Assembly: GCA_002337005.1 (NCBI GenBank)
Contig: DDFD01000056.1
Location: 1 to 64,000, forward strand
Source of the DNA: Flavobacteriales bacterium UBA1937
GTDB taxonomy: Bacteria > Bacteroidota > Bacteroidia > Flavobacteriales > Weeksellaceae
Length of the DNA: 64,000 nucleotides
Reading direction: 5' to 3'
The notes beneath the pieces are model-generated. The model had not been told where the DNA came from. It saw nothing but the letters and a program-made list of their open reading frames with translations, and searched no databases. Shown here piece by piece: positions 8,172-18,001 of this stretch. Each line of letters begins with the position of its first letter. Within the stretch, counting starts at the first letter, position 1. Both the position numbers and the translations under genes were made by a program.

Positions 8172-10775
8172 ATGACTTCACAAGAAATACGCCAACAGTT
8201 TTTAGATTTTTTCAAAAGCAAAGAACACCTTATCGTTCCTTCTGCTCCAATCGTTCTGAAAGATGACCCAACTTTAATGTTTTCCAACTCTGGAATGACA
8301 CAATTTAAGGATTATTTCCTTGGGTATAAAGAACCAAAAGCACCTAGAATTGCCGATACTCAAAAATGTTTAAGAGTTTCTGGTAAACACAATGATTTGG
8401 ACGATGTTGGTAGAGATACTTATCACCACACCATGTTCGAAATGCTCGGAAACTGGAGTTTTGGTAATTATTTCAAAAAAGAAGCGATTGATTGGGCTTG
8501 GGAATTATTAACAGAAGTGTACGGAATTCCGAAGGAAAATTTGTACGTCACTATTTTTGAAGGCGACGAAAAAGAAAATCTTGAAAGAGATACCGAAGCT
8601 TACGATTTTTGGAAAGCGCACATTGCAGAAGACCGAATCATTAACGGAAATAAGAAAGATAATTTCTGGGAAATGGGCGAAGCTGGACCTTGTGGACCGT
8701 GCTCTGAAATTCATGTAGATTTAAGAACACCCGAAGAAAAAGCAAAAATTTCTGGCTTAGAATTGGTGAATAATGACCATCCTCAAGTGGTAGAAATTTG
8801 GAATTTGGTTTTTATGCAATACAACCGTAAAGCCGATGGTTCGTTAGAAAATCTACCTGCAAAACATATTGACACAGGAATGGGATTTGAGCGCCTTTGT
8901 ATGGCGCTTCAACAAAAATCTTCTAATTACGATACCGATGTTTTCACTCCGCTGATTGCTAAAGTGGAAGAACTTTCTGGCAAGAAATATACAGGAATTT
9001 TAGAAGACGAAAAAGATATTGCAATTAGGGTTGTCGTAGACCACATTCGTGCGGTTTCTTATGCGATTGCAGACGGACAATTGCCTTCTAACGGTGGCGC
9101 TGGTTATGTAATTCGTAGAATTTTGAGACGTGCGATTTCATATTCTTACCGATTTTTAGATATGAAAGAACCGTTCTTATTTGAATTGGTTTCGGTTTTG
9201 AAAAATCAAATGGGCGCATTTTTCCCTGAAATTGTGAAGCAAGAAAAATTGGTAACCGAAGTCATCAAAGAAGAAGAAAATTCTTTTTTAAAAACGATTG
9301 AACATGGTTTAGTTAGACTTGACCATATTATAAAAGATACGATTTCTAAAAACGAAAAAGTGCTTCCTGGTGCTGAAGTTTTTGAATTGTATGACACCTA
9401 TGGTTTTCCTGCAGATTTATCGAGAATAATTGCCGAAGAAAAGCAATTGACCGTTGATGAAAAAGGTTTTGACGAAGAAATGGAAAAGCAAAAACAACGT
9501 TCTAAAAAATCGTCTGCTCAAAAGGTTTACGATTGGGAATTTGTGGCAGAATTACCAGAAAATTTTGTGGGTTATGATAAAACCGAAAATAACGTTAAAA
9601 TCACGCGTTACCGAAAAGTTGAGAATAAAGACGGAGAATTTTATCAAATTGTTTTAGACGAAACACCGTTTTATCCAGAAGGTGGTGGACAAGTTGGCGA
9701 TAAGGGAACTCTTGAAAATAACGAAGGAACGTTTGAAGTTCTGGAAACCAAAAAAGAAAATGGTTTAGTGATTTCTTTAATTAAAGATTTACCACAAAAT
9801 ATTTCGGGAACTTTCACTGCAAAAGTAAATATTTCTGAAAGAAAAAACACACAAGCAAACCACTCTGTAACGCACTTATTACACGAAGCTTTGAGAGAGG
9901 TTTTAGGAACTCACGTTGAACAAAAAGGTTCTTTTGTTGGTCCAGATTATTTGCGTTTCGACTTCTCGCATTTTTCTAAAATGAACGAAGAAGAATTGGC
10001 TTTGGTAGAGGAAAAAGTAAATGCTAAAATCAAGGAAAATTTGCCATTGCAAGAATATCGAGATTTACCAATTGCTGAAGCCACAGAAAAAGGAGCGATG
10101 ATGCTTTTCGGAGAGAAATATGGTGACAAAGTTCGTATGATTCAGTTTGGTAGTTCTAAAGAATTGTGTGGCGGAACACACGTAAAATCTACTGGCGAAA
10201 TTGGGCATTTCAAAATAATGGCAGAAAGTTCTACCGCTGCTGGAATTAGAAGGATTGAAGCGATTTCTGGGGATAAAGCCGCAGAATATTTCAAAAATTT
10301 AGAAAATCAATTGAAGGAAGTTTCTGCTTTATTAAAATCTAAAGATGTAGTAAAATCCATCGAGAAATTGTTGGAAGAAAATGCTGCTTTAAAATCCGAA
10401 GTTGAAGCTTTGAAAAAAGAAAAAGCAAAAGGAGAAATCAACGATTGGAAAAACGCTTTCGTACAAAAAGGCGACAAACAACTCTTGGTAAAACGCACTT
10501 CTTTAGATGCTGGTTCGGTGAAAGATTTGGTATTTCAATTGAAAAAAGAAATCTCGAATTCTGTAACCATTATTATTTCTGATGCAGGCGAAAAACCAAT
10601 GATTACCGTTGGTGTTTCTGCGGATTTAGAAGCAAAATATCACGCTGGAAATATCGTAAAAGAACTCGCCAAAGAAATACAAGGCGGTGGTGGCGGAAAC
10701 CCAGGTTTTGCAACCGCTGGTGGAAAAAATTTAGCAGGAATTGAAAATGCTTTAGAGAAAGCGATGGAGGTTTAA
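8172..10775 (+). CDS. alaS: Alanyl-tRNA synthetase
   Basis: It charges tRNA-Ala with alanine and edits mischarged Ser or Gly. The 867 residues are full length. Order: class II catalytic core at the N-terminus (MFSNSGMTQFKDYFLG; RDTYHHTMFEMLGNWSFG), tRNA-recognition region, editing domain with zinc-binding HxxxH in QANHSVTHLLHEAL (near residue 560) and CGGTH near residue 662, then a coiled coil and the C-Ala domain ending with the glycine loop GGGGGNPGFATAGGKN. All key motifs are intact. It stands alone with its own promoter. Confidence 0.97.
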   Translation: MTSQEIRQQFLDFFKSKEHLIVPSAPIVLKDDPTLMFSNSGMTQFKDYFLGYKEPKAPRIADTQKCLRVSGKHNDLDDVGRDTYHHTMFEMLGNWSFGNYFKKEAIDWAWELLTEVYGIPKENLYVTIFEGDEKENLERDTEAYDFWKAHIAEDRIINGNKKDNFWEMGEAGPCGPCSEIHVDLRTPEEKAKISGLELVNNDHPQVVEIWNLVFMQYNRKADGSLENLPAKHIDTGMGFERLCMALQQKSSNYDTDVFTPLIAKVEELSGKKYTGILEDEKDIAIRVVVDHIRAVSYAIADGQLPSNGGAGYVIRRILRRAISYSYRFLDMKEPFLFELVSVLKNQMGAFFPEIVKQEKLVTEVIKEEENSFLKTIEHGLVRLDHIIKDTISKNEKVLPGAEVFELYDTYGFPADLSRIIAEEKQLTVDEKGFDEEMEKQKQRSKKSSAQKVYDWEFVAELPENFVGYDKTENNVKITRYRKVENKDGEFYQIVLDETPFYPEGGGQVGDKGTLENNEGTFEVLETKKENGLVISLIKDLPQNISGTFTAKVNISERKNTQANHSVTHLLHEALREVLGTHVEQKGSFVGPDYLRFDFSHFSKMNEEELALVEEKVNAKIKENLPLQEYRDLPIAEATEKGAMMLFGEKYGDKVRMIQFGSSKELCGGTHVKSTGEIGHFKIMAESSTAAGIRRIEAISGDKAAEYFKNLENQLKEVSALLKSKDVVKSIEKLLEENAALKSEVEALKKEKAKGEINDWKNAFVQKGDKQLLVKRTSLDAGSVKDLVFQLKKEISNSVTIIISDAGEKPMITVGVSADLEAKYHAGNIVKELAKEIQGGGGGNPGFATAGGKNLAGIENALEKAMEV

Positions 10776-10800
10776 TCTAAAAAAATAAAATATTTCTTGT

Positions 10801-10835
10801 CCCTTTCAAGTTTATTGAAAGGGATTTTTTTTAAC
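10801..10835 (+). terminator. Terminator after alaS
   Basis: TCCCTTTCAA and TTGAAAGGGA form a hairpin around GTTTA, followed by a run of T. Confidence 0.75.
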
Positions 10836-10906
10836 AAAACATTACATTTCCCTTATGTTTTTTGTAACATTCTTATAGATAGTTTTGTCTAATTAAAAAA
10901 AACCTA

Positions 10907-13366
10907 ATGAGACAAACTCTATCCTCTTTATTTTTATTGATTTTCGTGTTTTCTTTCAGTCAGACTCAACTGAAAATTATCAACTCTAAAAACCAAAAAC
11001 CTATTTACAACGCATCCGTTTATTGTGATGATAATCTTCTTGGCAAAACTGATACCAACGGAAATTTGTCTTTCAAAACAAAATGTAAAAAAGTGGACAT
11101 TCTAGCCAATAATTTCGAAAGTGAAGAAGCTGATGTTAAAAAATTAATGCAAATATCTCTGAAACCTTCCTCAGAAAAAACAGGAAACATCGAAAGAATT
11201 GTTTTGAGCGACAAAAGTGATCCGAAAGCGCTAAAAATGCTAGACGAGCTTTTGAAAAGATACAAAGAAAACAGTCCGAAAGCGCTAGAATCTTATAATT
11301 TTAAATCGTATAGCAAAATTTCTATTGATTTTGATAAAGATTCTGTGGCAACTTATCAAGATTTTATTTCCAAAAGAAATGATTCTATCAAAAAAATAGA
11401 AAATAGAAATCTGAAAAAACAAACCGAGAAAAAAAAGAAAGATTCTCTGGCAGATGATGATTTGACCACTATGGTGCAAAACAACCAATATTTCCTTTGG
11501 GAAAAAGTTTCGGAGTATAAATATTCTCAGAAATTCGGAGAAAAAACCAATATTATAGACAACAGAATGTCTGGTTTTCCTAATCCTATTTATGAAGCAT
11601 TGGCACTTAATATATCAAATTTAAACCGAATTCCGAGGCAAATAAGACCCGAAAACAGGAAAATTTATAACTATTATCTTTCTGATACAATTTCTCTGGA
11701 CAATAGAAAAACTTTTGTGATTAAATTCAAAGAAATTAACAACAAAGGCAAGCAAAATCCTAGAAAATTCAATGGTAAAATCTATGTAGATGCCGAAAAT
11801 TTTGCTCTCAAAAAAATAGAAAGCAGCAGCAAAAAAGCAAGCGAAGGAAATGGTATTTCGGTCTGGAAACCTATCAACAACAAATGGTTTTTAGATTATG
11901 AAATTCTTAAAACAAGAATGGGCAACCAAACTTTTACTACAGGAAAATCTAACGATACCGTAAAAGCAGGACAAAACCCCAAAATGAACAAAAAATCCTT
12001 TGGCAATTACCTTTTTGTAAAAAATCAATATTTTGATTTTGAAATTAACAAAGAACAAAAATCAGCCGATTTTAAAGGCTATGCGCTAGAAGTAAAAAAT
12101 TCTGATGGAAGTCAACTACAAAAATACAGGACAGATAGTTTAACCACCAGAGAAAAAGGAACTTATGTTAAAATAGACAGCCTAGTCAAAAAATATAATT
12201 TTGACAAAAAAGTGAGCTTTTTTACCAATTTAATGAAAGGAAACCTCCGTTATAAAATGATTGATTTTGACCTTACTAAAATTTTTAATTACGATAAATA
12301 TCAAGGTGTAAGATTAGGAGTTGGTGCAAAACTCAACGAAAAATTTAGTAAAACTTTTTCGCCTGATGCCTATTTCGGGTATGGTTTTAGAGACCACACT
12401 TGGAAATATGGCGCAGGTTTAGACATGAAACTTTCAGAAAAAAGAACTTCCATTTTTAGAGTAGATTATTCTGATGATGTGTATGCTGCTGGTAGAATAA
12501 ACACTTCACTTTGGGATAATCCTATGAAATTGAAAGACTTAGGAATTGATTTGTACAATGCCAATTTTTATCAAAGTAAAAAATTCGGAGCTTCGTTTTT
12601 ATATGATGTTTCTAATAGTTTGACTGCAAAAATCGCTTTAAACCACGAAAATCAAAAAGCACTTTTTGATTATCAATACCAAAATTCAGGAAACCAATTC
12701 AAAAATGTGAGCACTACTCTATCTTTGAAATATTCTCCAAACGACAAGAATATGATGACACCAGGCGGAAAATTAACGTATGAAAAGAAATTTCCCCAGT
12801 TTTTCTTGAATTACGAAATAGGAAGCAAAATGTTTGATGGCGAACTCAACTATCATAGATTAGATGTTTTGGCAGTTCATCAATTCAGAAGCAAATTAGG
12901 TATTACCAATCTTAAAGTTTTCGGTGGAATTTCTTCTGGAACCGCTCCTATTTGAAAAAATTTTGAAATTACTGGGCAAACTGATGGTTCATCAGAAAAA
13001 TGGACTTCAAAAATCAATACACCTTCTACTCTAGGTTTTGTGACCATGCCTTCAGGAACTTTCTATGCAGATAAATTTGTGAGTTTACAAGTTTCTCAAT
13101 ATTTACCTTTCAGGTTCAAAACATTGGGAAAAAGCTATTCTAACATAGAATTAGAGTACAAATCTGCAATAGGAAATTTCAAAAACAGTGCAGACCATCA
13201 GTTCAATTTCCGAGTGTTAGATCATAATTATCAAGAAGTTGGCTTAATTTGGAACAGATTTTTGGGAAGAAGATTTGATGTAGGCTTTTCTTATAGATTA
13301 GGTTATTATCAAACCTCACAGTTTAAAGATAATTTCGGTTTACAAATCAGATTGGGCGGATTTTAA
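10907..13366 (+). pseudogene. DUF5686 outer-membrane protein, interrupted by one in-frame TGA
   Basis: The intact product would be an ~819-residue secreted outer-membrane protein: signal peptide (LFLLIFVFSFSQ), a carboxypeptidase-regulatory-like/TonB-plug-like beta domain (PIYNASVYCDDNLLGKTDTN), a charged linker rich in K/E, then a beta-barrel with alternating aromatic strands ending in F. The frame stops at TGA 12953-12955, after SSGTAPI. It stays open in the same frame for 136 more codons, starting KNFEITGQTDG and ending FGLQIRLGGF. The family usually has Trp here (API-W-KNFE), so TGG to TGA is the simplest explanation. As it stands only the first 682 residues would be made, without the last barrel strands. 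Sequencing error remains possible. Confidence 0.8.
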
Positions 13367-13379
13367 ACTTAAAAACCAC

Positions 13380-13412
13380 ATCATTTCGGAGGAAAATTTC
13401 CTTCGGAATGAT
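13380..13412. terminator. Imperfect inverted repeat between convergent genes
   Basis: ATCATTTCGGAGGAA pairs with TTCCTTCGGAATGAT allowing two non-Watson-Crick positions. It lies between the convergent DUF5686 and thermonuclease genes and may act as a bidirectional terminator, although the flanking T runs are short. Confidence 0.5.
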
Positions 13413-13418
13413 ATTTCT

Positions 13419-13889
13419 TTACTTCCACAATCCTAATTTTTTATTTCTGGCAGATTTTTCTGCTTGCGTAAAAATTTCTACAAATTTCACATTTGGCGGG
13501 AACGTAGCAACCACCGCAAAACCATTTTCTACTAAATATTGATTGAGAAAAACGCCATTTTCTAAATAAACATAAGCCAAAATTCTTCCGTATCTATCCG
13601 TTTTTTGAACATCAAATGTTAATTTTACTTTTTTGCTTTTAAGAAGATTGGTTACAAAAACTTTCGCTTCTTTCCCGAAATATTCTTTTCTAAATTTCTT
13701 GCCAACGTTATAACTTTCTGGCGCATCTATACCTATTAATCTGATTTTGAATTTTTCAGAATTTTCTGTTTTTACATAAAAAGTATCCCCATCAGAAATT
13801 TTAGAAACTGGGTAAAAAATGTTTTCTTTGAGTTGAGCATTAAAAAAGATAAAGGTAAAAGTGAAAAGTAGAATTAATTTTGATTTCAT
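13419..13889 (-). CDS. Secreted thermonuclease (SNase-like)
   Basis: This is a calcium-dependent nuclease of the staphylococcal nuclease family, probably cutting extracellular or periplasmic DNA/RNA. The 156 residues begin with a signal peptide (MKSKLILLFTFTFIFFNAQ). The OB-fold core follows, with the metal-binding DGDTF, RLIGIDAPE (catalytic Arg and acidic residue), and DRYGRILAYVYL containing the second active-site Arg. GLWK at the C-terminus is the common ending. It is monocistronic and convergent with the DUF5686 gene. Confidence 0.9.
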   Translation of the reverse strand: MKSKLILLFTFTFIFFNAQLKENIFYPVSKISDGDTFYVKTENSEKFKIRLIGIDAPESYNVGKKFRKEYFGKEAKVFVTNLLKSKKVKLTFDVQKTDRYGRILAYVYLENGVFLNQYLVENGFAVVATFPPNVKFVEIFTQAEKSARNKKLGLWK

Positions 13890-13947
13890 TTGGCAAAACT
13901 AAAAATTTTAACAAGAAAAACACTAGAACTAAATACAAATAAAACCC

Positions 13948-13955
13948 TATTTTTG
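13948..13955 (+). promoter_or_regulatory. -7 box TATTTTTG for prfB
   Basis: TATTTTTG fits TAnnTTTG and lies 20 bases before the proposed TTG start of prfB. No Shine-Dalgarno sequence is visible. Confidence 0.45.
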
Positions 13956-13975
13956 CAATTCTAAAGATTTTAGTT

Positions 13976-15088
13976 TTGATTACAACAGACCAACTTAAAG
14001 ATACACAAAAACGCATCGAAGATTTATATAAATTTCTTCAAATCGAAAAGAAGAAACTAGAAATAACCAACGATGACGAAAAAACGGCTGCTCCAGAATT
14101 TTGGGACAACCCAAAAGAAGCCGAAAGTTTCTTGAAACAATTGCGTTCCAAGAAAAAATGGGTTGAGGAATACGAAGAAATCAATACTCAGTTTGAAGAT
14201 TTGCAAGTTTTGGTAGAATTTGCCAAAGAAGACGCAGACTCTGAAAAAGAACTAGACGAACAATTCCCAGAATTGGTAGAAAAAATAGAAAATTTAGAAT
14301 TCAAAAATATGCTTTCTAACGAAGGTGATGAACTTTCTGCCGTTCTTCAAATTACAGCGGGAGCTGGTGGAACAGAATCTTGCGATTGGGCTTCTATGCT
14401 GATGAGAATGTACCAAATGTGGAGCGAAAAACAAGGTTACAAAATCCGTGAACTGAATTACCAAGAAGGTGATGTAGCTGGTGTAAAAACCGTAACTCTC
14501 GAAATTGACGGAGAATATGCTTTTGGTTATTTGAAAGGCGAAAACGGAGTTCACAGATTGGTGAGAATTTCACCGTTTGATAGTAATGCAAAGCGACACA
14601 CCAGTTTTGTTTCGGTGTACGTTTATCCTTTGGTAGATGATTCTATAGAAATTAACATCAATCCTGCAGATATTTCTTTCGAAACGATGCGAAGTTCTGG
14701 TGCAGGTGGACAAAACGTGAACAAGGTAGAAACGGCAGTTCGTCTTCGTCACGCTCCTACAGGAATTATTATTGAAAATTCTGAATCTCGTTCTCAGCTT
14801 CAAAACAAAGAAAAAGCGATGCAGCTCTTAAAATCTCGTCTCTACGAAATGGAATTAGAAGAAAGAATGAAAGCCAGAAACGAAATTGAAGCCAATAAAA
14901 TGAAAATTGAATGGGGAAGCCAAATCCGAAATTATGTAATGCACCCTTATAAATTGGTAAAAGATGTACGTTCTGGACACGAAACTTCTGATGTAGATGG
15001 CGTAATGAACGGAAATCTTACTCCATTTTTGAAAGCATTTTTAATGAATGAAGGAACTGCGGTTTCTCAAGATGATTTTGACTTATAA
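13976..15088 (+). CDS. prfB: Peptide chain release factor 2
   Basis: It terminates translation at UGA and UAA. The 370 residues contain the RF2 anticodon-like SPF tripeptide in HRLVRISPFDSNAKRHTSF and the catalytic GGQ in SSGAGGQNVNKVETAVRL. The N-terminal helical domain begins ITTDQLKDTQKRIEDLYKFL. The start appears to be TTG at 13976; no in-frame ATG lies nearby, and codons upstream are not helpful. The programmed +1 frameshift site (CTT TGA C) known from many prfB genes is absent: the corresponding region reads KFLQIEKKKLE without a stop. So the protein is read in one frame. Confidence 0.95.
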   Translation: MITTDQLKDTQKRIEDLYKFLQIEKKKLEITNDDEKTAAPEFWDNPKEAESFLKQLRSKKKWVEEYEEINTQFEDLQVLVEFAKEDADSEKELDEQFPELVEKIENLEFKNMLSNEGDELSAVLQITAGAGGTESCDWASMLMRMYQMWSEKQGYKIRELNYQEGDVAGVKTVTLEIDGEYAFGYLKGENGVHRLVRISPFDSNAKRHTSFVSVYVYPLVDDSIEININPADISFETMRSSGAGGQNVNKVETAVRLRHAPTGIIIENSESRSQLQNKEKAMQLLKSRLYEMELEERMKARNEIEANKMKIEWGSQIRNYVMHPYKLVKDVRSGHETSDVDGVMNGNLTPFLKAFLMNEGTAVSQDDFDL

Positions 15089-15182
15089 ATTATAGGATTT
15101 TTACAATATTTTACCGTAATTTTGAATAAGAAATAACCAAAAGTTGTTTCTTATTTTTTATTTATAAAAATCTCAAATTACA

Positions 15183-17123
15183 ATGAAAAAGTATTCTATT
15201 TTTCTTCTATTCTTTTGCTTACAATTTGCATTTGCAAAAGTTACACTTCCAAAATTTTTCTCAGACAATATGGTGTTACAACGCAATAAACCAATTCCAA
15301 TTTGGGGATTTGCGAATGCTGGAGAAAAAATTCAATTAAAATTTAAAAATCAAGTTAAAAATACCATTGCCAATGAAAAAGGCCATTGGAAAATCACACT
15401 TTCTCCAGAGAAAGAAGGCGGACCTTTTGAAATGAAAATTTCTGGTGAAAATACCATTTCTATTAAAAATATATTAATTGGTGAAGTTTGGCTTTGTAGC
15501 GGACAATCTAATATGGAATGGAATGTAAAAAATTCTAATGACGCCGAAAAAGAAATTGCAGATGCAGCGAAATATCCTTTCATCAGACAAATAAAAGTAA
15601 CAAAAGCCATCAATTCTTTGCCTCAAAATGACATTAATGGTGGAGAATGGTTGGTAAATAACAGCGAAAACGTACAAGATTTTACAGCAGTTGGTTATTT
15701 CTTTGCCAAAAAATTATATCAAGAACTGAAAGTTCCTATCGGAATTTTGAACATTTCTTGGGGCGGAACTAATATTGAAACGTGGATTGGAAGAGATGCT
15801 TTTGAAGGAAGTGATGATTTCAAAAATATGATTTCTAAGATGGAAAAGGTAGAAATGTCTGAATTCGAAAAAACAAGCTACCAAAAACAACAGTCATTTT
15901 TAGAAAAAGTGCAAGGTTTTGGTCCAAAATCAATCAAGTTTGAAGATTTTATTTCTCCGAATTTCAATGACGAAAAGCTTCCAGAAGTTTATGCTCCAAA
16001 AATCTGGGAAGAGCAAGTTTTGCAAGTTTTTGACGGTGTAGTTTGGTATCGCAAGAAAATAAATTTAACCAAAGAAGATTTGGCTGTTGATGCAACTTTA
16101 AATTTATCAATGATAGATGATGCAGATGTAACTTACGTAAATGGTGTAGAAGTAGGAAATACCAACGTTTTTGACAAATTTAGAACCTATAAAATTTCTA
16201 AAAATGTATTAAAAGAAGGCGAAAACATCATCGTTATCAAAATTACTGACACTGGTGGCGGTGGCGGAATTTGGGGCGAAAAAGACAAAGTAAACCTTCA
16301 ATTATCAAACAGAACCATCGATTTATCTGGAACTTGGAAAATCTACGCAGACGAAATTAGAAATGTAATTTCAGAAAACGAATATCCAAGTTTGGTGTAT
16401 AATGCAATGCTAAAACCTGTAATTCCGTATTCTATTGCAGGAGTTCTTTGGTATCAAGGCGAATCTAATGCAAGCAGAGCTTATGAATACAGAAAATCTT
16501 TTCCGCTTTTGATTGAAAGTTGGAGAAAAAATTGGGGTTATGATTTTCCGTTTTATTTTGTGCAATTGGCAACTTTTGGTACGAATGGAGACAGCAATTC
16601 TGGAAGCGATTGGGCAGAACTGAGAGAAGCTCAAACTTTAACTTTAAATCTAAAAAACACAGCAATGGTAGTTACCACCGATGTTGGAAATGCAAAAGAT
16701 ATACATCCAAGAAATAAAATAACGGTTGGAAACAGATTGGCAAATATTGCTTTGAAAAAAGTTTATGCCAAAAAATTGCCGAATATAGAAAGTCCGGTTT
16801 ATCAATCGATGAAAGTTTTGGGTAATAAAATTGAGATCACTTTTAAAAATTCCAATACTGGATTTTTAGTAAAAGGAAAAGAAATTGCAGGTTTCGAAAT
16901 TGCAGATGAAAATCAGAATTTTGTTCGCGCAATTGCTTTAACTCAAGGAAATAAAATCATTGTTTTTTCAGATAAAATTAAAAATCCAAAAGCAGTAAGA
17001 TACGGTTGGAAAGGTGATGATTCCGAAATTAATCTTTTCAGTAAAGAAGGATTGCCTGTTTCGCCATTCAGAACAGATGATTGGAAAACGATAACGAAAG
17101 ATGTTCATTATCAATTGAAATAA
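15183..17123 (+). CDS. Sialate O-acetylesterase-like SGNH hydrolase
   Basis: A secreted esterase expected to remove O-acetyl groups from sialic acids or related glycans. It has a 646-residue chain with a signal peptide (IFLLFFCLQFAFA), then FFSDNMVLQRNKPIPIWG, the standard opening of the family. The nucleophile block is WLCSGQSNMEW near residue 110. A beta jelly-roll insertion (VWYRKKINLTKED, YVNGVEVGNT) occupies about residues 285-375. The late catalytic Asp/His block is DVGNAKDIHPRNK near residue 500. No other sialic acid genes adjoin it. A fold-back repeat lies just downstream. Confidence 0.88.
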   Translation: MKKYSIFLLFFCLQFAFAKVTLPKFFSDNMVLQRNKPIPIWGFANAGEKIQLKFKNQVKNTIANEKGHWKITLSPEKEGGPFEMKISGENTISIKNILIGEVWLCSGQSNMEWNVKNSNDAEKEIADAAKYPFIRQIKVTKAINSLPQNDINGGEWLVNNSENVQDFTAVGYFFAKKLYQELKVPIGILNISWGGTNIETWIGRDAFEGSDDFKNMISKMEKVEMSEFEKTSYQKQQSFLEKVQGFGPKSIKFEDFISPNFNDEKLPEVYAPKIWEEQVLQVFDGVVWYRKKINLTKEDLAVDATLNLSMIDDADVTYVNGVEVGNTNVFDKFRTYKISKNVLKEGENIIVIKITDTGGGGGIWGEKDKVNLQLSNRTIDLSGTWKIYADEIRNVISENEYPSLVYNAMLKPVIPYSIAGVLWYQGESNASRAYEYRKSFPLLIESWRKNWGYDFPFYFVQLATFGTNGDSNSGSDWAELREAQTLTLNLKNTAMVVTTDVGNAKDIHPRNKITVGNRLANIALKKVYAKKLPNIESPVYQSMKVLGNKIEITFKNSNTGFLVKGKEIAGFEIADENQNFVRAIALTQGNKIIVFSDKIKNPKAVRYGWKGDDSEINLFSKEGLPVSPFRTDDWKTITKDVHYQLK

Positions 17124-17128
17124 AATAA

Positions 17129-17313
17129 TAGAGGTCACCACTTAATTACATATCTGAAAACTTTAATCTCTCGCTGATTAATCAGATTTTGCAGATATAA
17201 AATTCAGCATCTATTCATCTGCTGAATCAGCTCAATCCGCGAGAGTAAAAAAACAGATGAAAAAACCTTTTAAATTTAGAATTTAGGGATATGAAGTTAT
17301 CTTGTGACCTCTG
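17129..17313. repeat. Nested fold-back element (~185 bp)
   Basis: The outer arms start with AGAGGTCAC (17130-17138) and end with GTGACCTCT (17304-17312); about 21 of the first 27 bases match when one arm is reverse-complemented, including CATATC at the inner end. Inside, CTCTCGCTGATTAATCAG (from 17167) pairs imperfectly with the strand ending CTCAATCCGCGAGAG (17246), both continuing through a TGCAGAT/ATCTGC step. It has no open reading frame. It could be a MITE-like element or a long RNA hairpin. Confidence 0.65.
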
Positions 17314-17320
17314 TAAAATA

Positions 17321-17354
17321 AAAAAGGAAGTTTAGAAATTTAAACTTCCTTTTT
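17321..17354. terminator. Bidirectional terminator
   Basis: AAAAAGGAAGTTTA (17321-17334) pairs perfectly with TAAACTTCCTTTTT (17341-17354). It lies between convergent genes and overlaps the last codons of the downstream DedA gene. Confidence 0.85.
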
Positions 17355-17999
17355 CTTTGAAAAAAATATTTGTTTGATGAGCGGAATATTTGCCAAAATA
17401 ATAATTCCCCAAATCATTAAATCTAAATTTTCTTTTACCCATTGAATTTTCCCTAGATTATAACCGAGCAAACCGATTACACCAACCCAAAGAAAAGCAC
17501 CAATTACACTAAAAGTAAGAAAAGTAGAATATTTTACCTTGGTAGAACCACATAAAAAAGGAACAATGGTTCTTACAACAGGCACAAAACGAGCGATAAT
17601 AATAGAATTTTTACCATTTTTATCAAAAAAATCTTTCGCTTTTTGGATGTGACTTTTCTTGATAAAACGATCTTTGTCACTATTCATAATATAATCTCCG
17701 AAACGTTTTCCTACGTAATAATTGACATTATCACCTAAAATCGCCGCAAACATAAGCAATGGAATTACAATCCAAATATTAAGAGATTCTTCTTGAGCCA
17801 AAAGTCCTATAGTAAAAATCAATGCATCACCAGGAAGGAAAGGCATTAAAAAAGAAGCTACAATAAGACCTGTCTCTGCAAAAATAATCGCAAAAAGAAA
17901 GACATAAACCCAATTGTTGTATTTTTCTATAATAGAAAGTAATACTTGATCAGGTTTTGAAACAAAATCAATGATAAAATTCCAAATGCTTTCTAACAT
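17340..17999 (-). CDS. DedA family membrane protein (second copy)
   Basis: An inner-membrane protein of the DedA/SNARE-associated family, members of which move phospholipid carriers such as undecaprenyl phosphate or support membrane potential and drug tolerance. Within 219 residues the sequence shows several hydrophobic helices, the re-entrant FAETGLIV...PFLPGDALIF, GDNVNYYVGKRFGD, and FVPVVRTIVPFLCGSTKV. The conserved Glu, Asp and Arg residues are present. It follows the other DedA gene with a two-base gap, so they form one operon. Substrate is not predictable. Confidence 0.88.
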   Translation of the reverse strand: MLESIWNFIIDFVSKPDQVLLSIIEKYNNWVYVFLFAIIFAETGLIVASFLMPFLPGDALIFTIGLLAQEESLNIWIVIPLLMFAAILGDNVNYYVGKRFGDYIMNSDKDRFIKKSHIQKAKDFFDKNGKNSIIIARFVPVVRTIVPFLCGSTKVKYSTFLTFSVIGAFLWVGVIGLLGYNLGKIQWVKENLDLMIWGIIILANIPLIKQIFFSKKKEV

Positions 18000-18001
18000 T
18001 T

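Noticed and set aside
12953..13366. Genetic code reassignment of TGA to Trp
   Set aside because: dnaG and tsaE end at TGA and other genes use TGG for Trp, so a single nonsense change is simpler.
13976..14070. Programmed +1 frameshift in prfB
   Set aside because: No CTT-TGA-C site is present; the region reads through in one frame.
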